Shown: positions 61,966-64,000 of the stretch, piece by piece
Layout of the letters: every line of letters begins with the position of its first letter
How positions within the stretch are numbered: the first letter of the stretch is position 1
Source: Suilimivivens sp045586385
Lineage (GTDB): Bacteria > Bacillota > Clostridia > Lachnospirales > Lachnospiraceae
Reading direction: 5' to 3'
DNA: 64,000 nucleotides
NCBI GenBank assembly: GCA_045586385.1
Contig: JAZNAE010000091.1
Location: forward strand, 1-64,000
Made by a program: the position numbers and the translations under genes
Notes under the pieces: generated by a model
Database searches by the model: none
What the model was told of the DNA's origin: nothing
The model's input: only the letters and a program-made list of their open reading frames with translations

Positions 61966-63645
61966 ATGCAGCTTACAGGTGCGGAAATTGTAGTAGAATG
62001 CTTAAAAGAGCAGGGAGTTGATACCGTATTCGGATATCCCGGCGGAACAATCTTAAATGTATATGATGCGTTATATAAACACAGCGATGAAATTAACCAT
62101 ATTTTAACTTCCCATGAACAGGGGGCGGCTCATGCGGCGGACGGATATGCCCGTGCAACAGGAAAAGTGGGCGTTTGTCTTGCAACCAGTGGACCCGGTG
62201 CAACAAACCTTGTTACCGGTATTGCAACGGCTTATATGGATTCTGTGCCTATGGTTGCCATTACATGTAACGTGAATTTACCTTCCCTTGGAAAAGACTC
62301 TTTCCAGGAAGTAGATATTGCCGGCGTAACAATGCCTATTACCAAACATGGTTATATTGTTAAGGATGTTACCATTCTTGCAGATACACTTCGTAAAGCA
62401 TTTGCAATTGCAAGAAGTGGAAGACCCGGTCCTGTTCTTGTAGATATTACAAAAGATGTAACAGCTAATAAATGTGAATTTGAAAATGCAAAAGTGGAAA
62501 CAATTGATGTTCCTTGTAAATATACACAGGATGATATTGAAAAAGCTGTTTCGCTGATGAAAAAAGCAAAAAAACCTTACATTTACGTAGGGGGCGGTGC
62601 CGTTGTTTCCGGAGCGGCGCAGGAAGTAAGAGAGCTGGCAGAACTATTAGATTCACCTGTTTGTGATACGCTCATGGGCAAAGGGGTTATGGATGGACAT
62701 AGCGATGCTTATACCGGAATGATAGGTATGCATGGCACTAAGACATCCAACCTTGGTGTCAGCAACTGCGATTTGCTGATTGCTCTTGGGGCACGTTTTT
62801 CTGACCGTGTAATCGGAAATGCGTCTAAATTTGCAAAGGGAGCAAAGATTTTACATATTGATATTGATGCGGCTGAAATCAATAAAAATATCAGAACCGA
62901 TGCATTTGTTGTAGGTGATTTAAAAGAAATTCTTCAGAAAATTAATAAAGAACTTCCCAAGCAGGAACATCCTGAGTGGATGGAAGAAATTAAAGCACTG
63001 AAAGAAAAGTATCCGTTGAATTATGACAAGAATACTTTGACTTGTCCTTATGTGATTGAGGAAATTGACAGAGTGACAGAAGGAAAAGCTGTGATTACAA
63101 CAGACGTAGGTCAGCATCAGATGTGGGCTGCACAGTACTATAAATATTCAGAGCCCAGAACCTTCTTATCCTCCGGTGGTCTCGGAACTATGGGATACGG
63201 ACTTGGTGCATGTATCGGTGCCAAGATGGGCAGACCGGATAAGATTTGTATTAATATTGCAGGTGACGGTTGCTTCCGTATGAATATGAACGAACTTGCC
63301 ACAGCAAGCAGATATCAGATACCGATTATACAGGTGGTTATCAATAATCATGTTCTGGGAATGGTAAGACAATGGCAGACACTTTTCTATGAAAAAAGAT
63401 ATTCACAAACTGTGCTGAATGATTCTGTAGACTTCTGTATGGTTGCAAAAGGTCTTGGTTGTGAAGCAATTAAAGTAACTAAGAAGGACGAAGTTGCAGA
63501 CGCGATTGAAAAGGCAATTGCTTTAAAGAAACCTGTATTGATTGAATGTGTGATTCAGGAAGATGATAAGGTATTTCCTATGGTACCTGCAGGAGCACCC
63601 ATCAGCGAAGTGTTTGATGCACAGGATTTGGAAAATAGAAAATAG
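61966..63645 (+). CDS. ilvB: Acetolactate synthase, large subunit
   Basis: ThDP enzyme condensing two pyruvates (or pyruvate and 2-oxobutanoate). 559 residues: FGYPGGTILNVYDAL, SHEQGAAHAADGYARATG (catalytic Glu) and ThDP-binding GDGCFRMNMNELATASRY. The regulatory small subunit (ilvN) is not immediately downstream; serC follows with its own promoter. Completes leuB-ilvD-ilvB. The 2-oxobutanoate could come from IlvA at 4490 if that enzyme acts biosynthetically. Confidence 0.97.
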   Translation: MQLTGAEIVVECLKEQGVDTVFGYPGGTILNVYDALYKHSDEINHILTSHEQGAAHAADGYARATGKVGVCLATSGPGATNLVTGIATAYMDSVPMVAITCNVNLPSLGKDSFQEVDIAGVTMPITKHGYIVKDVTILADTLRKAFAIARSGRPGPVLVDITKDVTANKCEFENAKVETIDVPCKYTQDDIEKAVSLMKKAKKPYIYVGGGAVVSGAAQEVRELAELLDSPVCDTLMGKGVMDGHSDAYTGMIGMHGTKTSNLGVSNCDLLIALGARFSDRVIGNASKFAKGAKILHIDIDAAEINKNIRTDAFVVGDLKEILQKINKELPKQEHPEWMEEIKALKEKYPLNYDKNTLTCPYVIEEIDRVTEGKAVITTDVGQHQMWAAQYYKYSEPRTFLSSGGLGTMGYGLGACIGAKMGRPDKICINIAGDGCFRMNMNELATASRYQIPIIQVVINNHVLGMVRQWQTLFYEKRYSQTVLNDSVDFCMVAKGLGCEAIKVTKKDEVADAIEKAIALKKPVLIECVIQEDDKVFPMVPAGAPISEVFDAQDLENRK

Positions 63646-63668
63646 CAAAAAGTGATTTAACAAAGCAG

Positions 63669-63697
63669 TTGACTAAAGCGTTAAATCGGTATACAAT
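63669..63697 (+). promoter_or_regulatory. Sigma-A promoter of serC
   Basis: TTGACT, 17-base spacer, TACAAT, about 43 bases before the start. Confidence 0.78.
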
Positions 63698-63740
63698 ATA
63701 AAAAGTTTATGTTAAATTTCCACAATGGGAGGAGAAAAAA

Positions 63741-64000
63741 GTGTCCAGAATTTACAATTTTTCAGCAGGTCCCGCAGTTTTACCTGAAGAAGTATTAAAA
63801 GAAGCTGCAGATGAAATGTTAGATTATAGAGGAACAGGAATGTCAGTAATGGAAATGAGCCATCGTTCTAAGGCTTATGATACCATTATTAAAGAAGCAG
63901 AAGCTGATTTAAGAGATCTTCTTAATATTCCTGACAATTATAAAGTACTGTTTTTACAAGGTGGGGCAAGCCAGCAGTTTGCGATGGTTCCCATGAATCT
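63741..64000 (+). CDS. serC: Phosphoserine aminotransferase (3' end outside window)
   Basis: Start GTG 63741 after GGGAGGAG. The 86 visible codons read S-R-I-Y-N-F-S-A-G-P-A-V-L-P, then GTGMSVMEMSHRSKAYDTII and KVLFLQGGASQQFAMVPMN, which are diagnostic of the PLP-dependent enzyme forming phosphoserine in serine synthesis (also used in pyridoxal synthesis). Truncated by the window; full length is about 360 residues. Own promoter upstream. Confidence 0.96.
   Translation, partial: MSRIYNFSAGPAVLPEEVLKEAADEMLDYRGTGMSVMEMSHRSKAYDTIIKEAEADLRDLLNIPDNYKVLFLQGGASQQFAMVPMN

Noticed and set aside
1..64000. CRISPR arrays, insertion sequences, prophage, tRNA or rRNA genes
   Set aside because: No regular repeat-spacer pattern, no transposase or integrase-type proteins and no tRNA-like cloverleaf were seen by reading; a tRNAscan or covariance search was not possible.

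Overview
The window looks like a chromosomal segment of a spore-forming, anaerobic, low-GC Firmicute, most likely Lachnospiraceae. The evidence is the gene content (class III anaerobic ribonucleotide reductase NrdDG, SpoIVA, a GerA/SpoVAF-type germination protein, RbgA, a PDZ/radical-SAM/DUF512 protein), AT-rich coding sequence with GGAGG-type ribosome sites, and the order ffh-rpsP-khpA-rimM-trmD-rplS-lepB-rbgA-rnhB-ylqG-ylqH, which resembles the Bacillus subtilis ylq region. I cannot fix the genus from sequence alone. Coding density is very high: no gene-free stretch exceeds 300 bases (the longest are about 235, 225, 205 and 185 bases). I saw no tRNA, rRNA, insertion sequence, prophage or CRISPR array.

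Layout. 1-5713: smc (5' end outside the window), ftsY and ilvA in one unit closed by a terminator. 5777-9550: yitT, a GH25 muramidase with its own promoter, and a large unknown lipoprotein behind a possible ECF-sigma promoter. 9588-13807: the SRP/ribosome operon ylxM-ffh-rpsP-khpA-rimM-trmD, then rplS with its own promoter and a structured leader. 13845-19896: lepB-rbgA-lepB-rnhB, a FliK-like and an FlhB-tail-like pair (ylqG/ylqH), yraN and pgeF. 19916-23238: a two-component system with an unusually large sensor kinase. 23251-34431: prs (minus) diverges from a long plus-strand unit DUF512-der-plsY-gpsA-two membrane proteins-moxR-vwa-tyrS-ygjP.

34401-40658: spoIVA, whose probable sigma-E promoter is embedded in the preceding terminator; a nucleoside salvage cluster (punA, cdd, amidohydrolase); a membrane-anchored MutS-type ATPase; and a 53-residue membrane protein with its own promoter and terminator. 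40684-49453: HAD phosphatase, WYL regulator, aminotransferase, nrdD-nrdG-dut, a GerA-family protein and DegV. 49459-53930 (minus): XRE/cupin regulator and potABCD polyamine ABC transporter. 53959-64000: a beta-propeller lactonase with a paired operator, aroC (minus), a VanY-type peptidase, tgt, yajC, leuB-ilvD-ilvB, and the start of serC.

Most of the window is housekeeping: chromosome segregation, protein targeting, ribosome assembly, nucleotide and amino-acid metabolism, envelope functions and sporulation. I found no clear novel multi-gene system. The points most worth a second look are regulatory architectures visible in the bases (paired operators around the lactonase promoter, abutting -35 boxes between prs and DUF512, the spoIVA promoter inside a terminator, the rplS leader), poorly characterised proteins (YlqG/YlqH pair, membrane MutS, MoxR/VWA with two membrane partners, zinc-ribbon-like lipoprotein, 53-residue membrane protein), and three substitutions in the SMC Walker A region close to the window edge.

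Several start codons were moved from the longest reading frame to a downstream codon because a ribosome site or promoter decides it (yitT, ylxM, rpsP, rplS, lepB2, pgeF, response regulator, prs, DUF512, gpsA, tyrS, cdd, mutS-like, HAD, gerA, potD, lactonase).
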